64,000 bases of DNA. Source: Pseudomonas sp. WJP1. Lineage in GTDB: Bacteria; Pseudomonadota; Gammaproteobacteria; Pseudomonadales; Pseudomonadaceae. The stretch is from contig NZ_CP110128.1 in the NCBI RefSeq assembly GCF_028471945.1, positions 2,096,501-2,160,500 of the forward strand, given 5' to 3'. The stretch's first letter is position 1, and each line of letters begins with the position of its first letter. Of this stretch, positions 17,706 through 25,744 are shown piece by piece. Position numbers and translations under genes: made by a program. The notes under the pieces are model-generated. The model did no database searches, was not told the origin of the DNA, and worked only from the letters and a program-made list of their open reading frames with translations.

Positions 17706-18839
17706 TTAGTTAACCATCACCTCGTCCAGTGCCTGCTCAAGGGTGCTGACCGTGCGCTCGATATTGTGCAGCTTTTCGAGTCCGAACAGACCGATGCGGA
17801 AGGTCTGGAAGTCGGCCGGTTCGTCGCATTGCAACGGCACTCCGGCGGCGATCTGCAGGCCGTGGGCGACAAATTTCTTGCCGCTCTTGATGTCGGCATC
17901 ATCGGTGTAGCTCACCACGACGCCTGGGGCCTGAAAGCCGGCGGCGGCCACGCTCTTGATGCCTTTGCCGGTCAACATGGCGCGCACCCGATCGCCCAGC
18001 GCCTGTTGTTCGTTGCGGACCTTGTCGAAACCGTAGGCTTGCGTCTCTTTCATCACTTCGTTGAACCGCGCGAGGGAATCGCAGGGCATGGTCGCATGGT
18101 AGGCATGTCCACCCTGTTCGTAGGCCTGCATGATCTGCAGCCACTTTTTCAGGTCGCAGGCGAAGCTGCTGCTTTGCGTCTGATCGATGCGCTCGAGGGC
18201 CTGGGCACTGAACATCACCAGGGCGCAGCAAGGGGAGGCGCTCCAGCCTTTCTGCGGAGCGCTGATCAGCAGGTCGACGGCGCATTTGTGCATATCCACC
18301 CAAAGCGTGCCTGAGGCGATGCAGTCCAGCACGAACAGGCCACCCACCGCATGCACAGCATCGCCGACGGCCCGCAGGTACTCGTCGGGCAGGATAATCC
18401 CTGATGAGGTTTCCACGTGGGGGGCGAAGACAATCTGCGGCCTCGAAGTCTCAATGGCTGCCAGCACTTCGTCCAGTGGAGGAGGGGCGTAGGCCGCCTG
18501 GCGACCCGTGTCGACCGGTCGGGCTTTCAGCACCGTAGTGGCCGCCGGGATGTTGCCCATCTCGAGGATCTGGCTCCAGCGATAACTGAACCAGCCGTTG
18601 CGTATCACCAGGCATTGCTGGTTGGTCGCAAACTGTCGCGCCACCGCCTCCATGCCGAATGTGCCGCTGCCCGGCACCACCGCAACAGCCTGGGCGTTGT
18701 AGACCTGTTTCAGGGTGCTGGAAATGTTTTTCATCACGCCTTGAAACGACTGCGACATGTGGTTGAGCGAGCGGTCGGTGTAGACCACCGAGTACTCGAC
18801 CAGCCCGTCGGGATCGATGCTGGGATACAACTTTGACAT
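17706..18839 (-). CDS. Class V PLP-dependent aminotransferase (alanine/serine-glyoxylate type)
   Basis: A 377-residue fold-type I enzyme. VPGSGTFGMEAVARQF lies in the cofactor phosphate-binding region. Asp172 in LDCIASG stacks under the pyridine ring, and Lys197 in SAPQKGW is the Schiff-base lysine. Relatives include serine-glyoxylate, alanine-glyoxylate and 2-aminoethylphosphonate aminotransferases, so the substrate is open. AAAGGAG lies 8 nt before the ATG at 18837-18839. It appears to be a single-gene unit. Its 5' leader carries three tandem 13-bp repeats. Confidence 0.87.
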   Translation of the reverse strand: MSKLYPSIDPDGLVEYSVVYTDRSLNHMSQSFQGVMKNISSTLKQVYNAQAVAVVPGSGTFGMEAVARQFATNQQCLVIRNGWFSYRWSQILEMGNIPAATTVLKARPVDTGRQAAYAPPPLDEVLAAIETSRPQIVFAPHVETSSGIILPDEYLRAVGDAVHAVGGLFVLDCIASGTLWVDMHKCAVDLLISAPQKGWSASPCCALVMFSAQALERIDQTQSSSFACDLKKWLQIMQAYEQGGHAYHATMPCDSLARFNEVMKETQAYGFDKVRNEQQALGDRVRAMLTGKGIKSVAAAGFQAPGVVVSYTDDADIKSGKKFVAHGLQIAAGVPLQCDEPADFQTFRIGLFGLEKLHNIERTVSTLEQALDEVMVN

Positions 18840-18850
18840 GGAGTGACTCC

Positions 18851-18889
18851 TTTGGCAGAGATGTTTGGCAGAGATGTTTGGCAGAGATG
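18851..18889. repeat. Three tandem copies of a 13-bp unit
   Basis: TTTGGCAGAGATG occurs three times in a row with no spacer, immediately upstream of the Shine-Dalgarno site of the aminotransferase gene. On the coding strand the unit reads CATCTCTGCCAAA. Perfect short tandem repeats of this kind can change copy number by slippage. Confidence 0.9.
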
Positions 18890-19085
18890 TCCGTGGTATC
18901 GACCGTGCCCTAAGCCTTGGCAAATGACAAGATTGCCCGGAGAAAACAACCCATAGCTATCAGGCTGAATCCTCTCACCTGCATTCGCGACTAGAATTTC
19001 ACTGCCGGCTCTTCCAGGGCCGACTCAGATTTCAACGGTGCAGCGACAGGTCTCCGAGCGTTGTTCCGGTCTACGGGAAACATCT

Positions 19086-19784
19086 ATGACAAATCCGCCA
19101 GATAAAGCCGAATCCGACGAGGATCTAGGTCAGATGGTCATAGGGCGAGGGCCCTGCACCCATCTATTGCTGCTCTTGCTGGGATTGATCCTCCTGTTTC
19201 CCTTTCTCGAGGAAGGTATAGCTGCTCGTACGTTGCTCGGCATTCTGTTTTCAATCGTGCTGCTCGTGGGCGCTTTCGCGACCAGGCAGACGCGGCGGGG
19301 GTTCATCCTCAAACTGGGCCTGGCGTTGCTCGGGGTTGGCCTTCAATGGTCGGCGTTGTGGGCTGGAAGTATCGCGATGCTTTTCTGTGCCGGGATCGTT
19401 TATGCGGCATCTCTTGCCGTCTCGTTCACCGGAGTGCTTCGCTATATTCTCAAACGCGGGCCAATTACCGCCGACAAGCTGCATGGCGCGCTTGCGGGCT
19501 ACATCATGCTGGCCTTCGTCTGGTCCTTCGTCTATGCCCTGGTCGAGATCTCCAGCGCTGGCTCATTCGGCCCTGCCCACCTCGACTTCGGACAGCCCGG
19601 CACTTTTTTCAAACTGATCTATTTCAGCCTCACGACGCTCACGACCACAGGTTTCGGTGATGTTCTCCCGTTGACCAACCACGCCCGCTCACTGGTGATG
19701 GTTGAAGAGTTTTCAGGGGTTTTTTACGTTGGCGTGGTGATCGCGCGGCTTGCCGGTCTTTATCCGTCGAATCAGACTCAGTGA
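19086..19784 (+). CDS. Two-pore-helix type ion channel family protein (K+ channel-like)
   Basis: A 232-residue inner-membrane protein with about six hydrophobic segments. The C-terminal third contains a pore helix and the K+ selectivity-filter motif TTTGFGD (around residues 195-202), followed by one more helix. The unusual long multi-helix N-terminal half has no known voltage-sensor charges. The ATG at 19086 has GGGA 8-10 nt upstream. An earlier in-frame start was rejected. It probably conducts potassium. No regulatory RCK domain is visible. Confidence 0.8.
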   Translation: MTNPPDKAESDEDLGQMVIGRGPCTHLLLLLLGLILLFPFLEEGIAARTLLGILFSIVLLVGAFATRQTRRGFILKLGLALLGVGLQWSALWAGSIAMLFCAGIVYAASLAVSFTGVLRYILKRGPITADKLHGALAGYIMLAFVWSFVYALVEISSAGSFGPAHLDFGQPGTFFKLIYFSLTTLTTTGFGDVLPLTNHARSLVMVEEFSGVFYVGVVIARLAGLYPSNQTQ

Positions 19785-19852
19785 CTCTCGATTTGCTTAG
19801 GTCAGCTTTGGGCATTAGTGATTGAGTCGTCCTTGACTTAGTGGGCACCTTC

Positions 19853-19899
19853 GACCGACTGCTAGTGGCCGATTTCGGTCGACTGTGACAGGCAGAAAC
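19853..19899. repeat. Degenerate copy of an intergenic palindromic repeat
   Basis: The segment GACTGCTAGTGGCCGATTTC followed shortly by GACAGGCAGAAAC resembles the repeat at 25650-25706 (GACTGCTCTTGGCCGTTTTC then GAGGCAGAAAAC). Similarity is weaker here, so this copy is tentative. Confidence 0.4.
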
Positions 19900-20024
19900 T
19901 ACTCAAAGCAGCCCTTCGTGAAGAGCTGATATCGGCCAGATGCGGACGTATCTGGGGGGAGAAGTCTGCCCCCAAAAGAATTATGCCAATGCTGGCCTAA
20001 ACGGATAGCGAACGGAGGGGAAAA

Positions 20025-20522
20025 GTGGACTTTAAAGAAGCATTCACCTTGGTAAATGATCTTGCCCAGGCCATGCCTGCGATATTCGACAGGGTCACAA
20101 TAGAACTCGCCTTTGGTGACGCCAGCCCCGCCATCGGCGACTGGTCGGACCCAACCAACTCGGGAATGCTGGTCACCGGCGATGGTGTTGGGTGCAAGAG
20201 CGGCGTGTATTTTTTTGGTACCCCTGAAGGGCAAATCCTCTATATCGGCAAGGCAACCCGGAACAACCTGCACCATCGGGTCTGGGACCATGTTAAGACG
20301 CCCAGCATCCGAGAAGACGGTTGGCGAACATTTCCCAACCATCGGTTCACAGGATTTGCGAACGACAAAAATCCAGTGCCTCACGTTCAAGACGGTGAAG
20401 CACGGATTGCAGTCATTACGGTCTCTGATCCGGTGGTGGTATCCCTCATTGAGGTCTATCTACAGACGGCCCACATGAAACGGCACGGTACATTGCCAGC
20501 TTTCAACCGACAAATTGGCTAG
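20025..20522 (+). CDS. GIY-YIG-like nuclease domain protein
   Basis: A 165-residue protein starting with GTG after a strong GGAGGGG site. The GIY-YIG pattern is seen as GVYFF at residues 60-64 and LYIGKA at 72-77, followed by Arg85 in NNLHHRVWDH and a late glutamate in SLIEVYLQT, in the usual catalytic order. The C-terminal LPAFNRQ resembles the NPxxN end of the domain. Such domains are single-strand-nicking or double-strand-cutting nucleases found in repair, mobile and defence systems. The gene is convergent with the PD-(D/E)XK gene; their stop codons touch. Confidence 0.65.
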   Translation: MDFKEAFTLVNDLAQAMPAIFDRVTIELAFGDASPAIGDWSDPTNSGMLVTGDGVGCKSGVYFFGTPEGQILYIGKATRNNLHHRVWDHVKTPSIREDGWRTFPNHRFTGFANDKNPVPHVQDGEARIAVITVSDPVVVSLIEVYLQTAHMKRHGTLPAFNRQIG

Positions 20523-21758
20523 TCAACTGACTGGCATTGCTTGTGGTTGCGTCGTACTGACACTTGCACACTGCAACTCAGGCTGGTCAGACAGCTCAGA
20601 TTTGATCAGCTCGACAGTGCGCAGCACTTCCGTGACCAATGCCCCGGGATCAGACAAACAGTCCATTTTGCTGGCAACGTTGTCCTGGTAAAGGCATGAG
20701 TACCATTTGAACGCATTCCAATTCCGCCACATCAGGTACAAAGGCAATTGAGGCGTTTGCGCCAACAATCCTCCATCGCTCGCCAGTTTCCCGCTACTTA
20801 CCGGCACCACGCCATAATGCAGCGCATCAGTAGCAACCTCGATTCGTAGCAGCATTCCCTCGACACCAATGTCGAAAAACTGCCCCACGTGCTTCAACCT
20901 CAATGCCTTGGGCAAGAACCATTTGCGGCAATTCGCCTCGCTACTTTCATGCCCGGTAAAGTCAATCGGCGATGACACGGGCGTACAACGTTCTGACAAT
21001 GCGTTTCGCACAGCATCAAAGAAGCCGAACAATACTGTCCCCTTCGCATGGGGCAGTGCCTGGGAGATGGCCTCGGCAGCCTGCAAATTGTCGTCGGCAA
21101 TGAGAAGCTCGATCAGTGCATTTCGTGTGGTATGGGTCATGGCTCGCCCGGTGATTTTCTGGACCAGATTCTTGTACTGGATCAATGCATGCTGAAGTGC
21201 CGGCGTCGCGCTTGAGGTGCTGACGCACCGCTCAAGCCAGTCGAGGATGTGCTCCTGGTACGACAGTCGACGGTAGCTCACGCCGCAATGACTGCTTGCG
21301 TGCGCCTCCGTGCCTTTCTTTGTCAGGTACCACAACTGCCACTGCTTGCCTGAGGCCTTGCCAATATCGTCATAACGCTTGAGTTGTTGGTTGCCGTCGA
21401 GGGCGTCGATCTTGTTTTCGATCAGGATGAGGTGATCCCTCAGGTGAATCACCACATCCACACGACCGTAGCCCGCGAAAATCTGCTCCTTTTGCACCCT
21501 GGCGTCGCTGAGGCTGCATTCGTGTTCGAAACCCATTGTCGACAGGAACAGTTCAAGGAAGTACACACCTTGACCGTGACGGCCCTCGGGGCTTAAAAGT
21601 TCTGCGATCATCGCCGAGTGAGTGTTGACCTCGGCCCGCTCGATTCGGGTGATGGAGAAGAGGTTGAACAGCTCACCGCTTGCTGCGAGTTTGGCGTTCG
21701 TCTCCCTCACCAGGCTGCCGGCCTGATTCAACAACAGTTGTACTTTCTCCATGCTCAC
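20523..21758 (-). CDS. PD-(D/E)XK nuclease superfamily protein (PDDEXK_4-like)
   Basis: A 411-residue protein. The N-terminal part has ERAEVNTHSAMIAELLSPEGRHGQ and a nuclease core with Asp101 in GRVDVVI, Glu114-Asn-Lys116 in LIENKI, and Gln124/Gln125 in NQQLKRY. This is the D...ExK...QxxxY layout of the PDDEXK_4 family. The C-terminal half is unfamiliar. These proteins are often found in phage-defence or mobile contexts, but a specific function is not known. Start GTG at 21756-21758 overlaps the stop of the upstream GIY-YIG-like gene by 4 nt. An ATG two codons later is possible. Confidence 0.7.
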   Translation of the reverse strand: MSMEKVQLLLNQAGSLVRETNAKLAASGELFNLFSITRIERAEVNTHSAMIAELLSPEGRHGQGVYFLELFLSTMGFEHECSLSDARVQKEQIFAGYGRVDVVIHLRDHLILIENKIDALDGNQQLKRYDDIGKASGKQWQLWYLTKKGTEAHASSHCGVSYRRLSYQEHILDWLERCVSTSSATPALQHALIQYKNLVQKITGRAMTHTTRNALIELLIADDNLQAAEAISQALPHAKGTVLFGFFDAVRNALSERCTPVSSPIDFTGHESSEANCRKWFLPKALRLKHVGQFFDIGVEGMLLRIEVATDALHYGVVPVSSGKLASDGGLLAQTPQLPLYLMWRNWNAFKWYSCLYQDNVASKMDCLSDPGALVTEVLRTVELIKSELSDQPELQCASVSTTQPQAMPVS

Positions 21759-22321
21759 TGTTTCCCCAGAATCGGATTCAGTATTTTTCGTAGTTCAGAC
21801 TCGATTAACCCAACCCCGAAGTAAGTTGTCGGCGGCGCCTCGAAACTCTGATAACTATATGTAATTTCCACATCACGAATTAAGTGCGGTCTTGCCCGAA
21901 GCTTAAGTGCATACGTTCCGGACTCCAGGAGCGATTCGACGTGATTTTTGATTCGATCAGCTATCGACTCCCGCTTCCCTAAATAAAATGGGATCGGTTT
22001 GCCTGCTGCCAATGCCGCTAAGTGATGCTTCACCCGACTCGGGTAATAACGAGGGATTTTTCCGTCATGCGCTTTGGCCCGTATTGCTCCCCATCGCTCA
22101 CCAAATTCGCCAAGCTCCGCTGCTGTGGAAAACTTAAATTTCGCTTCGAAGTAATAAATCCCAGGCTTTTGAGGCAGGACAGGAAGCTCATCATCCTCAC
22201 CGAGATCAAGCGTTTTTTGGGTTTCTCGCAAGTGTTGGGCAAGTGCAGTAATTTCCGCATGTTCAGTCAGTTTTGAATGAGCACTTACCAGTTGCTTCAA
22301 AGCCGCTTCAAGTCTTTCCAA
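21755..22321 (-). CDS. GIY-YIG-like domain protein, TTG start
   Basis: A 188-residue protein. After an N-terminal helical stretch it has KPGIYYFEAKF (GIY part), then IPFYLGKRESIADRIKNHVES (YIG part with downstream Arg and His), then GLIESELRKILNPIL, with the glutamate and the NPxL end of the GIY-YIG fold. The spacing between GIY and YLG is longer than usual because of an insertion. The start is TTG at 22319-22321 with GGGAG 7 nt upstream; no ATG fits. It is translationally coupled to the PD-(D/E)XK gene, so the two proteins probably act together. Confidence 0.65.
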   Translation of the reverse strand: MERLEAALKQLVSAHSKLTEHAEITALAQHLRETQKTLDLGEDDELPVLPQKPGIYYFEAKFKFSTAAELGEFGERWGAIRAKAHDGKIPRYYPSRVKHHLAALAAGKPIPFYLGKRESIADRIKNHVESLLESGTYALKLRARPHLIRDVEITYSYQSFEAPPTTYFGVGLIESELRKILNPILGKQ

Positions 22322-22495
22322 AGGTCACTCCCAAGTTCTGAGCACAAAGAGGCACCCAAGAGTGCGTGTTCATGGTGGTGTCCTCCATGTTGCTGGAGGG
22401 TAAGGGTGGATCAGTCTCAGTGCGCCGTTGCCGCTGTTCGCTCCGTAGCTACCGGTCACAGGTCCTGCATATTCCATTGCAAATCAAAGCTTACG

Positions 22496-23722
22496 TCAGC
22501 GCATGACAAGTGCACGCAAGGTATGGAACAGGTGCTCGAGAATTTTTCCAGCGGATACATCTGTGTCAGGCTTCGAGGAGGTGGTCGTGAACGGCCTGTA
22601 CCCCGGGTAAAACGTATCCTGCAAGCTCAGCGCTTGCACTTGCTGTAATCGCGTGGGCATGCAGGGTGCGGTGCTGGAAAGTACCAGGCAAAGGATCGCC
22701 GCCTCTCGCAATGCCCCCCTCGGCCGACCGTCATTCGATCTGGCCAATGCCTCAAACAACTTATGCAGGAAGCAAGACAGGTGAAACAGTTCGTCTTCGT
22801 CCAACTCAAGCACGTGGCACCAGGAGACGTTGACGTGACAATTGAAGCGGTGCTGTTTGTCGATTTCGGGTAGAGCCCGTCCCAGAAAAAGACACTCGCT
22901 GGCTGCCACCAGCACATCCGGCTGTACGTCCTCGACGACAAAGGCAAAGCCCTCCAGTAGATGTGCTTCATCAGGATCTGCCGGGTTGTGATGCAACATC
23001 ACCGATGGCAAAACAGGCTCTTTGGATGACGCGTCACACAACTCGGCCTCAATAAAAAAGCCGAGTGCGGCCAAGTCGTTCAGTGCCCGCAGAATGATCT
23101 CGACCAGTTGCTGACGGTAATCCCGGTTGAGTTGGCCTTGATGGTCGAAGATGTGACCGTCAACTTCCTTGATCTCCCACAGGATGTTATGCAGATAACC
23201 GGTTGTTTCGTGATACCAGCATTTCAACCTCCGCGCGTCCTCGCCAACCGGCTCCATCAATGCCACAGGAGCTTTGGTTTGCCTCAGTTCATGCAATTCG
23301 CCTTGCAACCGTATGACTTCCTGCTCGGACGCCTTGAGCCTAGCTTGCAACTGCCGGTCGCGAGACTTGAGGCTGGCGGCGAGGTCCTGCCCCACAGCGA
23401 GCTTGCCCAGTCGGATTTGCCCCGGAACTGGATTATCAAAACGCGCAACCGGAAGCCGCTCGCCCGGCCCCAGCAACTGGTCACACCAGTTAGCGAAGGT
23501 CAGGTCCTTCGACGCGTTCGCAGACAAGCGGCCCTTCAGGGCACGGTCAAGCACCACCTCTTCCACGTCGGTAAAGTCTGCCAATACACCATATTTGCTC
23601 AGAACACTCAGTTGAGCTGCCTTTGCCTTGCTCTCTAAACCCACAGTCGCTCTCCCTGGCTCAACACTGTCTACCGACAAATCGTCGAGAGCATGCCACC
23701 AGGCTTGGCAAACTGCCAGCAT
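22496..23722 (-). CDS. Hypothetical protein, 408 residues, with coiled coil
   Basis: Not recognised. The long open frame encodes a soluble protein. A probable coiled coil at about residues 115-150 (KSRDRQLQARLKASEQEVI, then RLQGELHELRQ) separates an N-terminal domain from a C-terminal helical domain with repeated leucine- and aspartate-rich segments (LELDEDELFHLSCFLHKLFEAL). No catalytic motif is obvious. The ATG at 23720-23722 lacks a Shine-Dalgarno site, so the true start may be further in. It lies on the same strand as, and 174 bp upstream of, the GIY-YIG/PD-(D/E)XK pair and may belong to the same accessory island. Confidence 0.5.
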   Translation of the reverse strand: MLAVCQAWWHALDDLSVDSVEPGRATVGLESKAKAAQLSVLSKYGVLADFTDVEEVVLDRALKGRLSANASKDLTFANWCDQLLGPGERLPVARFDNPVPGQIRLGKLAVGQDLAASLKSRDRQLQARLKASEQEVIRLQGELHELRQTKAPVALMEPVGEDARRLKCWYHETTGYLHNILWEIKEVDGHIFDHQGQLNRDYRQQLVEIILRALNDLAALGFFIEAELCDASSKEPVLPSVMLHHNPADPDEAHLLEGFAFVVEDVQPDVLVAASECLFLGRALPEIDKQHRFNCHVNVSWCHVLELDEDELFHLSCFLHKLFEALARSNDGRPRGALREAAILCLVLSSTAPCMPTRLQQVQALSLQDTFYPGYRPFTTTSSKPDTDVSAGKILEHLFHTLRALVMR

Positions 23723-23748
23723 CGCGTGAGCTGGGTGTATTGGCCGAT

Positions 23749-23931
23749 TTACTCTGCCATCTGTACTGGGAAATATGAATAGGGTTGAGTTTGCTGCTGA
23801 ACGACAAACCTCTTATCACTCGCCACTGGATAAGTCGGACGCGACGTACTGACTTGCTCATCGCGACCAACCCCTGGATTCCAGATTCCAATTGCCTTGC
23901 GAGTCTTCTGGCAGTTAGCGCCCGGACCCAC
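23749..23931 (-). CDS. Possible small or truncated ORF upstream of the 408-residue protein
   Basis: An open frame of 60 codons starting at GTG ends 26 nt before the start of the 408-residue gene. Its composition (GPGANCQKTRKAIGIWNP, ending SYFPVQMAE) looks protein-like. The frame remains open a little upstream without a clear start. It could be a small gene in the same operon or the 3' end of a decayed gene. No family recognised. Confidence 0.25.
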   Translation of the reverse strand: MGPGANCQKTRKAIGIWNPGVGRDEQVSTSRPTYPVASDKRFVVQQQTQPYSYFPVQMAE

Positions 23932-24220
23932 GACTAAATACTCGCCTTCACCGACACTATGAAATTACGCGGATTCCCATAGTGTTTGCCAAACGTCTCA
24001 ATGCCGAAGGTCGAGTAATAGCGCTTAGCCGTCTGTATCACGGGGGTGCCGGCGCCTTTGAATCGACTGCGAGATTTTTTCCTGAATCACTCCAGCTTGC
24101 CGGAGAAGATAATCAGCAAGGGGGTGACCAGGGAGGCGCAGGCGCTGTTGCGGGCGGTGCTGAATCCGCTGGAATGAGCATGTCAGGGCAGTTTCATTAC
24201 TGCCCCCGAACACGATTGGT
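23932..24220. other. Intergenic stretch, no supported gene
   Basis: Short open frames occur on both strands, but none has a good start or a recognisable product. A short minus-strand stretch ending around 24100 (ASLVTPLLIIFSGKLE then stop) looks like the tail of a lost membrane protein but is too short to assign. Confidence 0.4.
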
Positions 24221-24749
24221 TCATGCTGCCAGTCGATAGGTGGACTGCACCAACCCCGAAGGAAAGCAGCGGCTGGATATCAGTTGCAAGTCAACATCCT
24301 GCGCAAGGCTGCCGAACAATGGCCGACCCGAGCCGATCAACACGGGAACGGTGCTTATCACCATGTCGGCGACCAATCCATCGCGCTAGAAGGACTGCAC
24401 CAACTGACCGCCATCGACATAGACCCGATGAATACCTTGCCTCGCCAATTCAACCATCAAGTCCCCGGGCGCAAGCCTGGAGAAACGCACCTTGCCCTTC
24501 AACGCCTCGGGCACCGGCGAATCAGCCAGACAGCACCACCACCGGCAACTCGTAGAACCAGGTGTCGAAGGTCGCCACCTTCTCACAGGTCCCCCGCCCC
24601 ATCACGATCACATCCTTGTCGTCAATGAACGCCGAGTAGCCATGATCCTCGGTCTGATCATCGCGCTGAAAAAGCCAGTCGATGTCGCCATCGAGCCGTG
24701 AGATGAAGCCATCCAGGCTGGTGGCGATGAAAACATGTGCAGTGGTCAT
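24221..24749 (-). pseudogene. Broken dihydrofolate reductase-family (RibD C-terminal domain) gene
   Basis: The gene begins at ATG 24747-24749 with TTAHVFIATSLDGFISRLDG and DVIVMGRGTCEKV, the N-terminus of the small RibD_C/YwjB-type reductase family. After YELPVVVLSG the frame is lost near 24525. The protein continues in another frame with PEALKGKVRFSRLAPGD and RVYVDGG. A TAG stop at 24386-24388 then interrupts QSF-stop-RDGLVADM, after which ISTVPVLIGSGRPLFG completes the family pattern and a final stop lies at 24221-24223. One frameshift plus one nonsense codon make a full-length product impossible. Confidence 0.8.
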
Positions 24750-24978
24750 CGGGGGGCCTTTGGTTAGGCGGTGTATGACGTTGCGGATTATAAGCGGTTC
24801 GTGTTGAGGCGATGGTGGCATCGGTACTCACACTACCAGCAGATCGCTCGAAGCGACGGACACCTTGCACAACCTGTTTCGCTGGGTGGTGAAATACCGT
24901 GACCCAGTCGTTGCGGGCAGTGCTTGAATCGGGAGATTGAAGTGGCAACCTGGTGTCGCTTCCGGGCCGTTGCGTCAG

Positions 24979-25356
24979 TCAGCATTCGATGTAGCCAGCT
25001 AAACGCATTACGTCGTTCACATTTTTAAGCCTGGCAGTAAACTCTCCGGCGTTAGTTTCTTTTGCACCGGGAATTCGACCAAGAATTTCCTCGCGCGAAT
25101 ATTTTGGGAGCTTGAGGCATGGCTTCCTGAAATAGAACAACATCCATCTCTGGTTCGGAATGAATGCAAAATCCCAGTCATTACCACGCAAGAAACGAAG
25201 ATCTTTGATGTGTCCGTGCGAGCTTGGAAAGAAGTCATAGCTTTTCAGCGTTGATGCCCATCCAACCATATACAAGAACGCGTGTTTAGCCTCTGGAGTG
25301 CAAAGGATCTCGTAGTATTCCCGGTAAAGCTCACTGTTCTCAGCTCCGCGCAGCAT
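24979..25356 (-). CDS. Hypothetical protein, 125 residues
   Basis: Not recognised. The product is a small, basic, soluble protein with aromatic-rich segments (GNDWDFAFIPNQRWMLFYFRKP) and no signal peptide. The ATG at 25354-25356 has GGAG 8 nt upstream. The gene stands alone in an AT-richer accessory stretch next to a broken reductase gene. It could be an orphan immunity or toxin-like protein, but no evidence supports a role. Confidence 0.5.
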   Translation of the reverse strand: MLRGAENSELYREYYEILCTPEAKHAFLYMVGWASTLKSYDFFPSSHGHIKDLRFLRGNDWDFAFIPNQRWMLFYFRKPCLKLPKYSREEILGRIPGAKETNAGEFTARLKNVNDVMRLAGYIEC

Positions 25357-25744
25357 CTCGCCATCTCCCAACACTTAGTGAAGATCACAAGTATGGTGTA
25401 TGCGCCCAGGTTTCAGGAGCGGGGTCCGTTGGAACCATCCATCAGTTCCTGGCTACCGTTGCGTGACATCATTACGAAGAGGTTGGTCTAGATCCGCCCC
25501 GGCTCCACCAGATTCATGAATGTGACGCAGGTCTCTGACCGCAGTAGCCCGGCAGGTAGATCCGATCAAGCCCGCCCAGCACGGCACTGACGAGGTCGCG
25601 GGTGTCGCTGTTCAGGCAGAATAACCTCCACTTCAGGAGGCGCGTCGAATGACTGCTCTTGGCCGTTTTCTGCCCATTGCGAGAGGCAGAAAACGGCCAG
25701 AAGCGAACGGTCCTCATTAATCCGTAAACCTTGTCCGGTCAGCA
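25357..25744. other. Intergenic stretch with a palindromic repeat
   Basis: No gene is supported in these 388 bp. The repeat at 25650-25706 lies near its right end, just downstream of the AspT-like transporter gene. Confidence 0.5.
25650..25706. repeat. Intergenic palindromic repeat (TTGGCCGTTTTCTGCC type), copy 1
   Basis: TTGGCCGTTTTCTGCC and the later GGCAGAAAACGGCCAGAAG are inverted copies that would form a hairpin of about 16 bp around CCATTGCGAGA. A closely similar sequence lies at 48682-48730 and a partial one at 44382-44410. As the hairpin follows the stop of the AspT-like gene (25745, minus strand) it could also end that transcript. Confidence 0.75.

Noticed and set aside
19800..25400. 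Prophage or integrative element
   Set aside because: No integrase, tRNA attachment site, capsid or conjugation gene is visible. Only a patchy gene composition supports it.
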